NCBI RefSeq assembly: GCF_014279835.1
Contig: NZ_CP047942.1
Coordinates: 1,860,001-1,924,000 of the forward strand
DNA: 64,000 nucleotides
Direction of reading: 5' to 3'
DNA from: Synechococcus sp. MVIR-18-1
GTDB lineage: Bacteria > Cyanobacteriota > Cyanobacteriia > PCC-6307 > Cyanobiaceae
Position 1 is the first letter of the stretch; each line of letters starts with the position of its first letter. Positions 32,749-42,275 of the stretch are shown piece by piece. The notes beneath the pieces were generated by a model. It worked only from the letters and a program-made list of their open reading frames with translations. It was not told where the DNA came from and ran no database searches. Made by a program: the position numbers and the translations under genes.

Positions 32749-35700
32749 TCATAGCGTCCGTTCCACCATTCCCCAACCACCGCCACCAGGCGTTGCAATC
32801 CAAAGTCGCTCTCCGGTTTGAACGCTCTGCTCAAAGCAACCTGGTTGCTTTCGCCAGGGGCCTCCCTCTTCACGCAAGCAAGCCATTCCCAGAGCACCAG
32901 CTTCTCCGCCAGCCAAACCAAATGGCGCGACGCGGCGCGACCCAGACAGCAAAGCCACCGTCATCGGTGCAAGAAAACGAATCTCACGCTCCAGTCCATC
33001 ACCACCTGACCAGCGTCCTTTCCCCCCACTGCCTCGGCGCAACTGGAAACGTTCCAAACGCACAGGGAATCGTTGTTCGAGGATTTCCGGATCGGTGAGC
33101 CTGGAGTTCGTCATGTGGGTCTGTACCCCAAACGAACCCTGAAACCCCGGACCTGCCCCACCGCCTCCGGCAATCGTTTCGTAATACTGAGAATGTTCAT
33201 CTCCAAAGGTGAGATTGTTCATCGTTCCCTGCGCCGCGGCCATCACCCCCATCGCAGCGAATAACAGGTTGCAGAGCGCCTGAGAGGTCTCCACATTGCC
33301 TGCCACCACAGCCGCTGGGGGGAGGGGATTCAACAGTGATCCCTGCGGGACGATCAAAGTAAGCGGCTCAAAACAGCCTGCATTGAGGGGGATTGATTCA
33401 TCCACCAAGCAGCGCAGCACATACAACACAGCGGCTTTGGTGACCGCTAGCGGAGCATGAAAGTTGTGGTCTCCTTGGGGGCTCGTCCCAGTGAAATCGA
33501 GGCAAGCCGTACGCGCTTTGTGGTCCACATGCAAAGCAAGCTGCAAACGGCCGCCATGGTCTAGCTCCACGCTGAACTGCTGATCCGCCAAACGACTGAT
33601 CACACGACGCACCGCTTCCGCCGCATGGGTTTGAACAAAGCGCATATAGCGACTGACCCGCCTTGGTCCCTCCTGCAGCATCAACGTCTCGAGCCGGTCC
33701 ACGCCGAGGAGGTTGGCCGCCACCTGAGCCTGCAGATCCGCCCAAAGCACATCGGGAGAGCGCGGCGGCTGCCGCTCCGCTCTCAAAATCGCGTTCCAGC
33801 CATCCACATCCAAGACCCCACCACGCAGAAGTGACCAGTTGCGGAGCCGTAGGCCTTCCTCTCCGATCTCACGACTGAAAGGAGGCATGGAGCCAGGCGT
33901 AAGGCCCCCGACATCAGCGTGGTGTCCGCGACAAGCAACGTAGTAACTGGGTCGTTCCCCGTCACCGAAGACGGGGGTCATCGCCGTGATGTCTGGGAGA
34001 TGGGTACCTCCGTGATACGGGTCGTTGCTCAGCACTGTTTCGCCCGGTTCCAGTGGAGGGCGTTCACCGCGTTGGATCTGGTGCAGAAGATCCAACACCG
34101 CCTCACCCATAGAGCCCAAATGCACTGGGATATGGGGAGCATTGGCAACCAATGCTCCGTCTTGATCGAACAACGCACAGGAAAAGTCCAAGCGCTCGCG
34201 GATATTCACAGAGCGGCTCGTCTGCCGAAGCCGCTCCCCCATCTGCTCAGCAATCACCATGAAGCGGTGATGAAACAGGCTCAGGTCCACCGGATCTGGA
34301 ACATCTACAACCTGATCTCGAGCTGACCTTTGAACCGGTAGCTCAGCAGCAGTGAGTAGCAAGCTTCCTTCGGAGTCGCAGCAGGCTGACCAACCAGGCT
34401 CCAGCACGGTGCAACCCGTGGCATCAAGGATTAAGGCTGGCCCCGGCAAGGGCTCACGCAACAAAGCATCACAGCGTTGCACCACCGGAACCTCCTGCCA
34501 ACCCAGCCCAGCCCAGTGAATGGTGGCTGTTGTGCTGAGAGCTCCAGACACCGGCTGCGTGGCTGATGCCATCTGGGTGTCGTGCTGAATGGGTGCTGGT
34601 GCCGTTAAAACTTCTACCTCCAACCGCTCCAACATCAAGGCAGTGGTGCGAGGAGGCTTGTAGCCAAAACGCTGACAGTGGGCTTGGTCAAAAGCACCTT
34701 CCAACTGCGAACGTTGCAAGGGTGAGGTGAGATCAGTGATCGGGATCAGCAATCCCTGTTCGGACGAAGCCTCCCGAAGTTCAAGACGAATGCGGTGCTC
34801 CCATTGGGACGCATGGCCCGCTCCAGCGGCCTGCAGCTTCGCCTCCGCAACAGCCAACTCCTGGCGAATCCTTCCAGGAAGTGACACCAACAAGTCCGTT
34901 TCAAGAGGGCGCCGCACCACCACCTGACGCCATTCGCGCAGGCGCGCCTGACCCAGACCAAAAGCCGACAACACGCCAGCAAGTGGATGGATCAACACTT
35001 GGCGAAGACCCAACACTTGCGCGACTCGGCAGGCCAATTGCCCGGCCGCTCCGCCGTAGGCCACAAGCGCCCCAGCACGAATGTCGTGACCACGAAGCAA
35101 CGACACCTGCTGAATGGCACCAGCCATCGTTTCCACGGCGAGGTCAAGCGCTCCTTCCGCAAGCGACTCCGGATCGCATCCCAATCGGCAGGCAAGCTCC
35201 CCAAAGCGCTGCTGTACCACCTCCAGATCCGGAGGCAAATCCGCCGCAGGACCAAACACGGGGGGGAAGGCTTCCACCTGTAATCGACCCAGAAAAAGAT
35301 GGGCGTCTGTGATGGTTAAGGGACCGCCATGGCGATAGCAAGCTGGTCCAGGGCTAGCGCCTGCAGAGCGAGGGCCGACCTGCAAACCATCGCCATCACT
35401 GCGAATGATCGAGCCCCCACCTGCGGCGACGGTATGGATCGGAAGTCGTGCAGCCGTCAGTTCGAGACCTGCAATTTTGGTCTCAGCGCTGCGCTCCCAG
35501 TCCTGGTCTGAGGCTCCTGCTGGCAAACAAAACACGTCGGTGCTGGTGCCACCCATGTCCACCCCTACGAGCGCCTGACCTGCCAAACCAGCAGCCTCTG
35601 CTGCAGCAACCGCCCCGACCATTCCGCCAGCAGGCCCAGACAGGATGGTGTCCTTCGCGAGCAGTTGTTCAAGACCTTGTAAGGCACCACTTGAGGACAT

Positions 35701-36417
35701 CACCCGCAGTCGTGCTTGCCCACCAAGTGACTGCCTCACCTGTTGGAGATAGCGAAAAAGCACCTGTTCCACCGCCGCCTCAACGACGCTGGTCTGCGAC
35801 CGGGGGACCAAGCGCGGCAGTGGGCTTACCTGATGGGAACAAACCACCGTGGTGAATCCGATCGTTTGCGCCAACTCAGCCAGTCGCCGCTCATGGCAAG
35901 GCTCACGCCACGCATGCATCAGGGCAATGGCGCAGGCATGAATACCAGAACTGCGATACGCGCGCAGCGTTGTCTCCAGTTCTGCATCAAGACAAAGCGG
36001 TTCTACCTCCTCCCCATCGGCATTCAATCGCCCTCTGGATTCAACAACCGCCACAGCAAGCGACTGCGGAGCAGGAATCTCCAAGGCGAATAGATCAGGG
36101 CGATGCTGATCACCGATCAACAACAAATCCGACAGACCCTGGTTCGTGATCAACAGAACAGGCTCCCCTGCACCCTCCAAAAGGGCATTGGTCGCGACTG
36201 TTGTCCCCAATCGCACCTCCTGAATCAAACCCGGCGGGATCTGGGCCGCCACAGACAAACCCATGACCTCTCGGATGGCACAAACAGCGGGATCACCACG
36301 ATCGATCGCTGGCTCTGAAAGCACTTTGCGAACCACAAGCTCACCAGTCGGGGCGCGACCCACGAGATCCGTGAAGGTTCCGCCTCGATCAATCCAAAAT
36401 TGCCATTGGGTTGTCAT
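32749..36417 (-). CDS. 5-oxoprolinase / hydantoinase A-B fusion
   Basis: A 1,222-residue fusion of a HyuA (about 5-690) and a HyuB (about 705-1215) domain. The HyuA half has DRGGTFTDLV, LGTTVATNALLEG and GVDMGGTSTDVF, an actin-like ATPase fold. The HyuB half has SNDPYHGGTHLPDI and GGGGAGPGFQGSFG. This matches eukaryote-like ATP-dependent 5-oxoprolinase, which opens 5-oxoproline to glutamate; hydantoinase activity is an alternative. The ATG at 36417 is chosen over an extension to 36558 that runs into the NagB gene. It is the last gene of a minus-strand group with nagB and spoIID-like genes. Confidence 0.93.
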   Translation of the reverse strand: MTTQWQFWIDRGGTFTDLVGRAPTGELVVRKVLSEPAIDRGDPAVCAIREVMGLSVAAQIPPGLIQEVRLGTTVATNALLEGAGEPVLLITNQGLSDLLLIGDQHRPDLFALEIPAPQSLAVAVVESRGRLNADGEEVEPLCLDAELETTLRAYRSSGIHACAIALMHAWREPCHERRLAELAQTIGFTTVVCSHQVSPLPRLVPRSQTSVVEAAVEQVLFRYLQQVRQSLGGQARLRVMSSSGALQGLEQLLAKDTILSGPAGGMVGAVAAAEAAGLAGQALVGVDMGGTSTDVFCLPAGASDQDWERSAETKIAGLELTAARLPIHTVAAGGGSIIRSDGDGLQVGPRSAGASPGPACYRHGGPLTITDAHLFLGRLQVEAFPPVFGPAADLPPDLEVVQQRFGELACRLGCDPESLAEGALDLAVETMAGAIQQVSLLRGHDIRAGALVAYGGAAGQLACRVAQVLGLRQVLIHPLAGVLSAFGLGQARLREWRQVVVRRPLETDLLVSLPGRIRQELAVAEAKLQAAGAGHASQWEHRIRLELREASSEQGLLIPITDLTSPLQRSQLEGAFDQAHCQRFGYKPPRTTALMLERLEVEVLTAPAPIQHDTQMASATQPVSGALSTTATIHWAGLGWQEVPVVQRCDALLREPLPGPALILDATGCTVLEPGWSACCDSEGSLLLTAAELPVQRSARDQVVDVPDPVDLSLFHHRFMVIAEQMGERLRQTSRSVNIRERLDFSCALFDQDGALVANAPHIPVHLGSMGEAVLDLLHQIQRGERPPLEPGETVLSNDPYHGGTHLPDITAMTPVFGDGERPSYYVACRGHHADVGGLTPGSMPPFSREIGEEGLRLRNWSLLRGGVLDVDGWNAILRAERQPPRSPDVLWADLQAQVAANLLGVDRLETLMLQEGPRRVSRYMRFVQTHAAEAVRRVISRLADQQFSVELDHGGRLQLALHVDHKARTACLDFTGTSPQGDHNFHAPLAVTKAAVLYVLRCLVDESIPLNAGCFEPLTLIVPQGSLLNPLPPAAVVAGNVETSQALCNLLFAAMGVMAAAQGTMNNLTFGDEHSQYYETIAGGGGAGPGFQGSFGVQTHMTNSRLTDPEILEQRFPVRLERFQLRRGSGGKGRWSGGDGLEREIRFLAPMTVALLSGSRRVAPFGLAGGEAGALGMACLREEGGPWRKQPGCFEQSVQTGERLWIATPGGGGWGMVERTL

Positions 36418-36421
36418 CGGT

Positions 36422-37204
36422 TCAGGGCCCTTCCTCTCCCCATGCCGCATCATCCACCCACAACCAAAGGTTTGGGTGACGCCGTAGCCAGCTGGCAGGC
36501 ACCTCCGGATCACCATCAAGATCCAACGCCTTGCGCAGAATCGCCGCCTTAGGCGCACCCGTCACGATCAGGTGCAGTTCCTTCGCCTCAAGGATCTCGC
36601 GCAAACCCAGGGTGATCGCTTGCTCCGGCACCAACGCTGGACTGCCCTGGAACGCAGGAGCATTTTGCGATCGCGTAGCGGGGCTGAGTTTCACCACACG
36701 ACAGCGCACATCTGGACCGCACGGGGGCTCGTTGAATCCCACATGACCATTGCTGCCCAATCCCAATAGCTGCGAGCCAATCCCCCCAGCGCTGCGGATC
36801 TCGGCTGCAAAGCGATCAGCCGCCACCTGAGGGTTTGCAGCAGCTCCATCTGGCAACACCACCTGCGCAGGATTAAGCCCTAAAGGCCGCACCAGGTGAT
36901 GCCCCATAAAGGCAGAGAACGAGCTGGGATGCTCCGGTGCCAAACCCACATATTCATCAAGATTGAAACTGCGCCAGCGCTGACGCAACAGCTGCAGACG
37001 ATCCGTAGGCCAAGCCCTTAAACGCGAGACCAAGGCGGCATAAAACGGCTCCATGGTGCGTCCTGTCGCCAATCCCAGGGGCCGAAATGCCTGATGTTCA
37101 AAAGAGTCCAGCAACCCTTGCTCCAGCTGATCAACAACAGAATCCATGAGCTGCAGCGGATTGCGCCTGCGCACGATGGTGATCGTGTCTGAAATCTTGA
37201 GCAC
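36422..37204 (-). CDS. nagB: Glucosamine-6-phosphate deaminase family protein
   Basis: A 260-residue NagB/RpiA/SOL-family enzyme. The active-site stretches are visible: FNLDEYVGL with the catalytic Asp, and GLGSNGHVGFNEP with the His and Glu used in ring opening. It should deaminate and isomerise glucosamine-6-phosphate to fructose-6-phosphate plus ammonia. It ends four bases before the 5-oxoprolinase start and lies just downstream of the SpoIID-like gene. A role in amino-sugar or cell-wall recycling is therefore likely but not shown. Confidence 0.9.
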   Translation of the reverse strand: MLKISDTITIVRRRNPLQLMDSVVDQLEQGLLDSFEHQAFRPLGLATGRTMEPFYAALVSRLRAWPTDRLQLLRQRWRSFNLDEYVGLAPEHPSSFSAFMGHHLVRPLGLNPAQVVLPDGAAANPQVAADRFAAEIRSAGGIGSQLLGLGSNGHVGFNEPPCGPDVRCRVVKLSPATRSQNAPAFQGSPALVPEQAITLGLREILEAKELHLIVTGAPKAAILRKALDLDGDPEVPASWLRRHPNLWLWVDDAAWGEEGP

Positions 37205-37222
37205 GATGAACTGCTACTTACA

Positions 37223-38683
37223 TCAACCCCACCAGGCTGACTCTGAACGAAGCCGCAGCGCCACCGCTGGGTCATCACTAGAGCGATAGGGGCGAATTTC
37301 TGCACCGCGGTAGTAGTGCAAAAGGATCTCGCGAAAGTCAGCACCCTGAAGCGCCAGTCCATGGGCTCCCCACTGACTCATCCCAACCCCATGTCCAAAG
37401 CCTTGACCACGCGCTTCGAGAACGATCTCACCCACCTTGAGGTCAGGACGAAGCTGATTAAAGGCTGATGGGTTGAGAAGGGGGAGCGGCGGCGGTGGTG
37501 GTGGTGGCAGTAGGGACGCCAGTCGACCTGAGCTGCGGGACGCGGTCTTGGTGGAAGTGATGTCAGGACCACTCGCAGAGTCTTGCCACAGACCGATCAA
37601 AGAAGGAGCCGCTTGAGAGGTTGCTTGAGGAGCTTTCTGGGCAGTTGCAATTGCAGAGGCAGTTGAAGAATCGGTGGAGCCATTGATCAGCTCGAATTGA
37701 ACCATCGTGCTTTTGAGGCCCAGACGCTTGCGTAGCTCCCTGCCCGTTAACACCAAAGAGCCACGTGGGCCCTGCACTCGCGCCGTACGAACCCGACCGG
37801 TTGAACTTGTCTTGAGGACCTGCAAGCGCTTGACACCTCCGGTTTCACGGAAGAGATCACGCAGCGCATCATCATCAAAACGTTTGTTCCAGCGATGCAC
37901 CGGACTGTGCTGGTCGTGATCGGCAACGCTGACCAGGTAAGGAAGTTGATTGCGCCAAACCTCACCACTGGGTTCCGTTGCACCACCAGAGCTGCTGTGA
38001 AACACAGCATTAATCAGCCGGCCAGCATGGACTAAGACCAATGAGCGCGTGCTTTCCACGGCTTCGATTGTGCTGGGGGTTTCGGATTCAACCCCGCGAT
38101 ACACCTGGCTGGACACGGTGGCCTTCACATCGAAGTCTCCAGCCTTGCCGCGCTGTCTAAGGGCATAGGTGCGCGCCGCGACAGCCTGAGCTTGCAAGGC
38201 CGGCAACGGCCACCGATGGGGCATTTCACTCCCCACAACACTGGCCAAATAGGTCTCAATCCCAAGGTGGTTCACCACCTGCACCTGGCCACCACGCACT
38301 AAAAACTGCAACCGGCCGCGATAACGCCGGGAGCCAAGCCAAATCCCGCGGGGATCCTCGCTTTGCACCTCGATCGCAGAACGAGCTGCCAGGGAGCGGA
38401 ACGACCCATCGCTCAATTGGCCACGAATCCTGAGGCGCCCCGCTCGCAGACTCACCTCCATCGAGCGCATGCCTTGATCACCACGGCCAAGACCTCGCAC
38501 CAGGAATGGCTGATCTCCATCAGCACGAAGCCGAACCACCGAGGCTTGAGACAGCAGCACCCGCATCGACGGCTCCTGCGCCGCCACCACAACCCGCTGA
38601 TCAAAGCTGACCGCCAGCACAGCGATCGGCATTGTCAAAGCAGCAGTCAGCACAGGGAAGAACGCTGACGTACGAGTGAGCAC
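37223..38683 (-). CDS. SpoIID/LytB domain protein, exported
   Basis: A 486-residue protein with an N-terminal hydrophobic segment (FFPVLTAALTMPIAVLAVSF) and a SpoIID/LytB domain at about 140-450. The family markers EMPHRWPLPALQAQAVAARTYALRQ and QGFGHGVGMSQWGAHGLA are intact. SpoIID is a lytic transglycosylase acting on denuded glycan strands; LytB-type relatives modify amidase action. Between them is a linker with eight prolines in a run-like PPPPPPPLPLL block near 390. Cyanobacterial members are widespread outside sporulation. Likely acts on periplasmic peptidoglycan. Confidence 0.9.
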   Translation of the reverse strand: MLTRTSAFFPVLTAALTMPIAVLAVSFDQRVVVAAQEPSMRVLLSQASVVRLRADGDQPFLVRGLGRGDQGMRSMEVSLRAGRLRIRGQLSDGSFRSLAARSAIEVQSEDPRGIWLGSRRYRGRLQFLVRGGQVQVVNHLGIETYLASVVGSEMPHRWPLPALQAQAVAARTYALRQRGKAGDFDVKATVSSQVYRGVESETPSTIEAVESTRSLVLVHAGRLINAVFHSSSGGATEPSGEVWRNQLPYLVSVADHDQHSPVHRWNKRFDDDALRDLFRETGGVKRLQVLKTSSTGRVRTARVQGPRGSLVLTGRELRKRLGLKSTMVQFELINGSTDSSTASAIATAQKAPQATSQAAPSLIGLWQDSASGPDITSTKTASRSSGRLASLLPPPPPPPLPLLNPSAFNQLRPDLKVGEIVLEARGQGFGHGVGMSQWGAHGLALQGADFREILLHYYRGAEIRPYRSSDDPAVALRLRSESAWWG

Positions 38684-38773
38684 TGCAAGCTGAACCAGGC
38701 AGCTCAGTGTGACCTGATGATTCGGACGCGGCTAGGTCCCCGTGGCAGATTTGATCGTTGAGCGCGTTGAGAC

Positions 38774-39721
38774 GTGCAGGTCACCTTCCTTGGAACCAGT
38801 TCAGGCGTGCCCACCCGAGGTCGCAATGTTTCGTCTGTGGCGCTGCGTTTGCCACAGCGATCGGAGCTGTGGCTGTTCGACTGCGGAGAAGGGACCCAAC
38901 ATCAGTTTTTACGCTGCGACTTGCGCCTCTCTCAACTGAGAAGGGTGTTCATCACCCATATGCATGGTGACCATGTCTTTGGCCTGCCAGGGCTGTTGGC
39001 GAGTTTGGGACTAGGCGGCACAAGCAATGGGGTGGACCTCTACGGCCCTGATCCCTTAGATGCCTATCTCCAAGGGGTTTTGCGTACGAGTTCAACTCGC
39101 ATCGGCTATCCGCTTGCGGTCCATCGCGTACGCGAAGCAGCCGAACAGAACACCGTCGTGTTCGAAGACGACGATCTGATTGTGACCGCGGCTCCCCTCA
39201 ACCATCGCGTTCCGGCCTACGCCTATCGAGCGGAACAAAAACCAAGAGCAGGTCGCTTTGACATCGACAAGGCCCGAGAGCTACAGATTCCACCAGGACC
39301 TGTTTATGCAGCTCTGAAGCGCGGCGAATCGGTCACGCTCGACGACGGTCGCACCATCGATGGCCGGACCTTGTGCGGTCCAGAACAACCTGGTGTGAGC
39401 GTTGTGTATTGCACCGATACCGTCTTCTGTGAAGCAGCAGTGCAGTTGGCTCGAGGAGCCGACCTGTTGATCCATGAATCCACCTTCTCCCATGCGGAAG
39501 CCGACATGGCTTTCAAAAGGCAACACTCCACAAGCACCATGGCGGCACAGACCGCTGCAGAGGCCGGCGTTAAGCAGTTAGCACTGACCCACCTCAGCCC
39601 TCGCTACGCCCCTGGAAACGCAGTCACCGCCGACGATTTAGTCGCCGAGGCTCGGGCCATTTTTCCGAACACAATTTTGGCCAAGGATTTCCTCAATGTG
39701 GACGTGAATCCCTCTTCATGA
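38774..39721 (+). CDS. rnz: Ribonuclease Z
   Basis: Endonuclease trimming the 3' trailer of tRNA precursors, needed here because the tRNA genes do not encode CCA. The 315-residue metallo-beta-lactamase protein starts at a GTG. It has the histidine motif [10 protein letters not shown] (HxHxDH), and later His/Asp ligands in YCTDTVF and LTHLSPRY. It carries the flexible arm region with [14 protein letters not shown]. It is divergent from the SpoIID-like gene and directly upstream of psbV. Confidence 0.95.
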   Translation: MQVTFLGTSSGVPTRGRNVSSVALRLPQRSELWLFDCGEGTQHQFLRCDLRLSQLRRVFITHMHGDHVFGLPGLLASLGLGGTSNGVDLYGPDPLDAYLQGVLRTSSTRIGYPLAVHRVREAAEQNTVVFEDDDLIVTAAPLNHRVPAYAYRAEQKPRAGRFDIDKARELQIPPGPVYAALKRGESVTLDDGRTIDGRTLCGPEQPGVSVVYCTDTVFCEAAVQLARGADLLIHESTFSHAEADMAFKRQHSTSTMAAQTAAEAGVKQLALTHLSPRYAPGNAVTADDLVAEARAIFPNTILAKDFLNVDVNPSS

Positions 39722-39835
39722 GCGGGCGCTTGCTGCAACAGTTCGTGATCACTAGGTCCTCTAGGGCCTCATCCGCATCCCACCCCGTGATACAAGGGCT
39801 TGGTGCGCTGTCTACGTCAGTCTCTGACATCTTTC

Positions 39836-40348
39836 ATGGCCTCTTTTTTCTCCACATTGCGTCGATCTTTGAATCGACTGCTGATCGCCCTGCCAGTGCT
39901 GCTTGGACTGTTGATCAGTGCCCCCGCCCAGGCCGCCCAGTGGGATGCCGAGACCCTCACGGTGCCAGCTGACGGCGATGGCGCCCTGGTCACCTTCAGT
40001 GAGCAGGAAATCAAGACAGGACGGAAGGTGTTCAACGTCAGCTGCGGCACCTGTCACGCTGGCGGGATCACTAAAACCAACCAAAATGTTGGCCTGGATA
40101 CTGAAACGCTTGCGCTGGCCACTCCAGTCCGTGACAACGTTGCTGCTCTCGTGGATTACATCCAAGACCCAACGTCCTATGACGGGGAGTACAGCATCGC
40201 CGATCTGCATCCCAGCATGCGCAGTCGTGATCTGTACCCCGCTATGCGTGATCTCACCGATGAAGATCTTCGCCTGATGTCTGGATACATCCTGGTGGCC
40301 CCCAAAGTCTTGGGTGTCGAATGGGGCGGTGGAAAAATCTACTTCTAA
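39836..40348 (+). CDS. psbV: Cytochrome c550 (PSII extrinsic protein)
   Basis: Extrinsic lumenal subunit of photosystem II that stabilises the Mn4CaO5 cluster. The 170-residue precursor has a twin-basic signal peptide ending APAQA|AQWD and a haem-binding CGTCH motif. The C-terminal LVAPKVLGVEWGGGKIYF is the conserved tail. The ATG at 39836 (MASFFSTL) is chosen over a 12-residue longer start. A terminator follows at 40385. This is a strong marker for a cyanobacterium. Confidence 0.97.
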   Translation: MASFFSTLRRSLNRLLIALPVLLGLLISAPAQAAQWDAETLTVPADGDGALVTFSEQEIKTGRKVFNVSCGTCHAGGITKTNQNVGLDTETLALATPVRDNVAALVDYIQDPTSYDGEYSIADLHPSMRSRDLYPAMRDLTDEDLRLMSGYILVAPKVLGVEWGGGKIYF

Positions 40349-40384
40349 TTTTTGATTAGATAATCACGCCACACAAACTAGAAA

Positions 40385-40419
40385 AAGGGCCTCAGGAAAT
40401 CCTGGGGCCCTTTTTTATA
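40385..40419 (+). terminator. Intrinsic terminator after psbV
   Basis: AGGGCCTCAGG and CCTGGGGCCCT fold around AAAT and are followed by a run of six T. The stem has one G-U and lies about 40 bp after the psbV stop. Confidence 0.9.
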
Positions 40420-40648
40420 CATAGAAAACGCATCGGCCCCATGCAATGAAGTGCGTCCAGAGATGAAAGCTAACTCTCCTCAAGGTGAGATCCACCAAAG
40501 CCCAAAGAAACAAAGCAACAAACGTCTATTAACTTAATTTAAATAAGATGATGGCACCTTACGAAACAAAAAATTTCGAAAAAGCGCCTAATCCATTCAA
40601 TCAATTCAAGATAAATTATACCGAAAGAAATCTGAATCCTCCTCAACA

Positions 40649-41554
40649 ATGCTCTCCTCAACATCCGTCATCACAAGCTTTGGCGGTGAACGCGAAGCCA
40701 AACCTTCGACCTCATACAAAAGTGTACAGAATAAATCTTCTCAGTCAGCAGCACTATGTAATAGTGAATTCAAGCGAAGACAGTGCGAGGAAATGAAAAT
40801 AGCCATAGGCCCTCGTCTTCATGATCAATGCGAGAGAACAGTCACTTTCGAGGAATATCCAGACATGTCGTCGGAAGCATTAGAGAGCGCCCTAGGCAGT
40901 GCCTATAAACACGTCTATGGGAATGCACATGTCATGGATAACGAGAGATCCACTTCTCTTGAAGCACAATTAAAAGATGGGCGTATTTCGATTCAAGATT
41001 TCGTACGTGGACTCGCAAAATCTGACTTCTACAAGAAAAATTTCTACGACAAGTGTTCGCCAGAAAGAACCATTGAACTTGACTTCAAACATATCCTAGG
41101 CAGGACACCTCATGATCAACGTGAGATCACAAAATACATTGAGATCCAAGCATCAAAGGGGCATCATGCTGTGATTGATTCAATGGTGGACTCAGCCGAA
41201 TATTCAGAAACATTCGGACGCTATACAGTTCCCTTCATGAGGTCTTGGCTTTCCCAAGCAGGATCAGCTCAATCAGCATTCAATAGAACAGCTGCAGTTT
41301 GCCTTGGATATGCATATAGCGACAAAGCGATCGGAATCAACTCAAAGCTAAGTCAAGGCTTAAAAACAGGGCAAGCAGACAAAATTGTCTTCCCACACGC
41401 ATCAAAACTGAATTTCTCAGGAGCAAACCTGATCCTGAAGAAAGGAAAGCCAGCAGCATGGATCAGAAAATCAGCAACTATTCTAACAATCGCTGGTGCA
41501 ATCGAAGTCACCCGAATCATTCTCACGATTGCCTTTAGCGCCTTCGCTTCTTGA
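40649..41554 (+). CDS. Phycobilisome linker-domain protein with C-terminal hydrophobic segment
   Basis: A 301-residue protein. Residues about 75-200 form a phycobilisome linker (PBS_linker_poly) domain: RISIQDFVRGLAKSDFY, ELDFKHILGRTPHDQREITK, VIDSMVDSAEYSETFGRYTVPF. Residues ~275-300 (SATILTIAGAIEVTRIILTI) are hydrophobic and probably membrane-embedded. Rod linkers have no membrane helix; CpcL/CpcG2 linkers do, and these tie rod-only antennae to photosystem I. The first ~70 residues match no known linker. The gene lies in an AT-rich patch, monocistronic. It may be a CpcL-like or a new membrane linker. Confidence 0.75.
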   Translation: MLSSTSVITSFGGEREAKPSTSYKSVQNKSSQSAALCNSEFKRRQCEEMKIAIGPRLHDQCERTVTFEEYPDMSSEALESALGSAYKHVYGNAHVMDNERSTSLEAQLKDGRISIQDFVRGLAKSDFYKKNFYDKCSPERTIELDFKHILGRTPHDQREITKYIEIQASKGHHAVIDSMVDSAEYSETFGRYTVPFMRSWLSQAGSAQSAFNRTAAVCLGYAYSDKAIGINSKLSQGLKTGQADKIVFPHASKLNFSGANLILKKGKPAAWIRKSATILTIAGAIEVTRIILTIAFSAFAS

Positions 41555-41762
41555 CGAAACGATTCAGACGAACGCATCCTGACAACAAAATGCAGGACAC
41601 GTTCGTCTCCAAATAAGAACATCTCTTGAGAAAAAGAAAAGAGAGCAATTAAACCCTTAGGCCTCGTAGCGTATTATTATTCTTGTTATTGCATGTCGCT
41701 CAGTTCCTTTTGACACGTCGATTGGAACTGAGTATTAATTTGCTGTTCCAAGCTTTAAAATC

Positions 41763-42056
41763 ATGTCGAAAGGCTACTGGGTTGTGACTGGCAATATTCA
41801 CACTCCACTCGGAATGGTTCCGTATATCAACAAATTCACGGCTTGGCTTCCAACAGTCGGAGCACGTTTATTAATACGCGATCTTCAGAGTGAGGTACGG
41901 GAAGGGACTCCTGGTTCAGTCAATATTATTGTTGAATTTGATTCAAAAGAGAAAGCAGTCACTGCGTACGAATCAACAAAATACCAAGAATTACTCAACC
42001 TCAGGCTTCAGAATTCAGATCTCAGCCTCACCATTACGGAAGAATTGATCAACTAA
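41763..42056 (+). CDS. DUF1330 family protein
   Basis: A 97-residue dimeric alpha/beta (ferredoxin-like) protein: KGYWVVTGNIHTPLGMVPYIN..., with NIIVEFDSKEKAVTAYESTKYQELLNLR, which fits the DUF1330/dimeric alpha-beta barrel family. Function is unknown; similar proteins are stand-alone small cytosolic domains. It follows the linker-domain gene after 208 bp on the same strand. Confidence 0.8.
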   Translation: MSKGYWVVTGNIHTPLGMVPYINKFTAWLPTVGARLLIRDLQSEVREGTPGSVNIIVEFDSKEKAVTAYESTKYQELLNLRLQNSDLSLTITEELIN

Positions 42057-42189
42057 ATACCCATAGAGCATTTCTCTTCCGGCAAATCCTGACTTTTAGC
42101 CTTTACCTGAAAGCAAATATTTTGTAACCGCTAGAAGGCCAGAACTATTCCCTGCCTGCCTGCCACTGAGGCAAAATCGTAAAAATTCA

Positions 42190-42230
42190 GAATGGCAGTA
42201 TTCTTTACACCTTAAAGAATACTGCCATTC
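42190..42230. repeat. Perfect 17-bp inverted repeat
   Basis: GAATGGCAGTATTCTTT is followed after a 7-base loop by its exact complement. No T-run follows on the plus strand; on the minus strand the stem is followed by TGAATTTTTA. It sits between convergent genes and could be a bidirectional terminator. Confidence 0.75.
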
Positions 42231-42275
42231 TCAACAAGATCGATTGAAGGATTAAGCCGTCCGATCAGAATTCTT

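Noticed and set aside
23690-32750. tRNA-Arg as an integration site for a mobile island
   Set aside because: The 3' end of the tRNA is not seen repeated downstream and there is no integrase, so an att site is not supported by reading alone.
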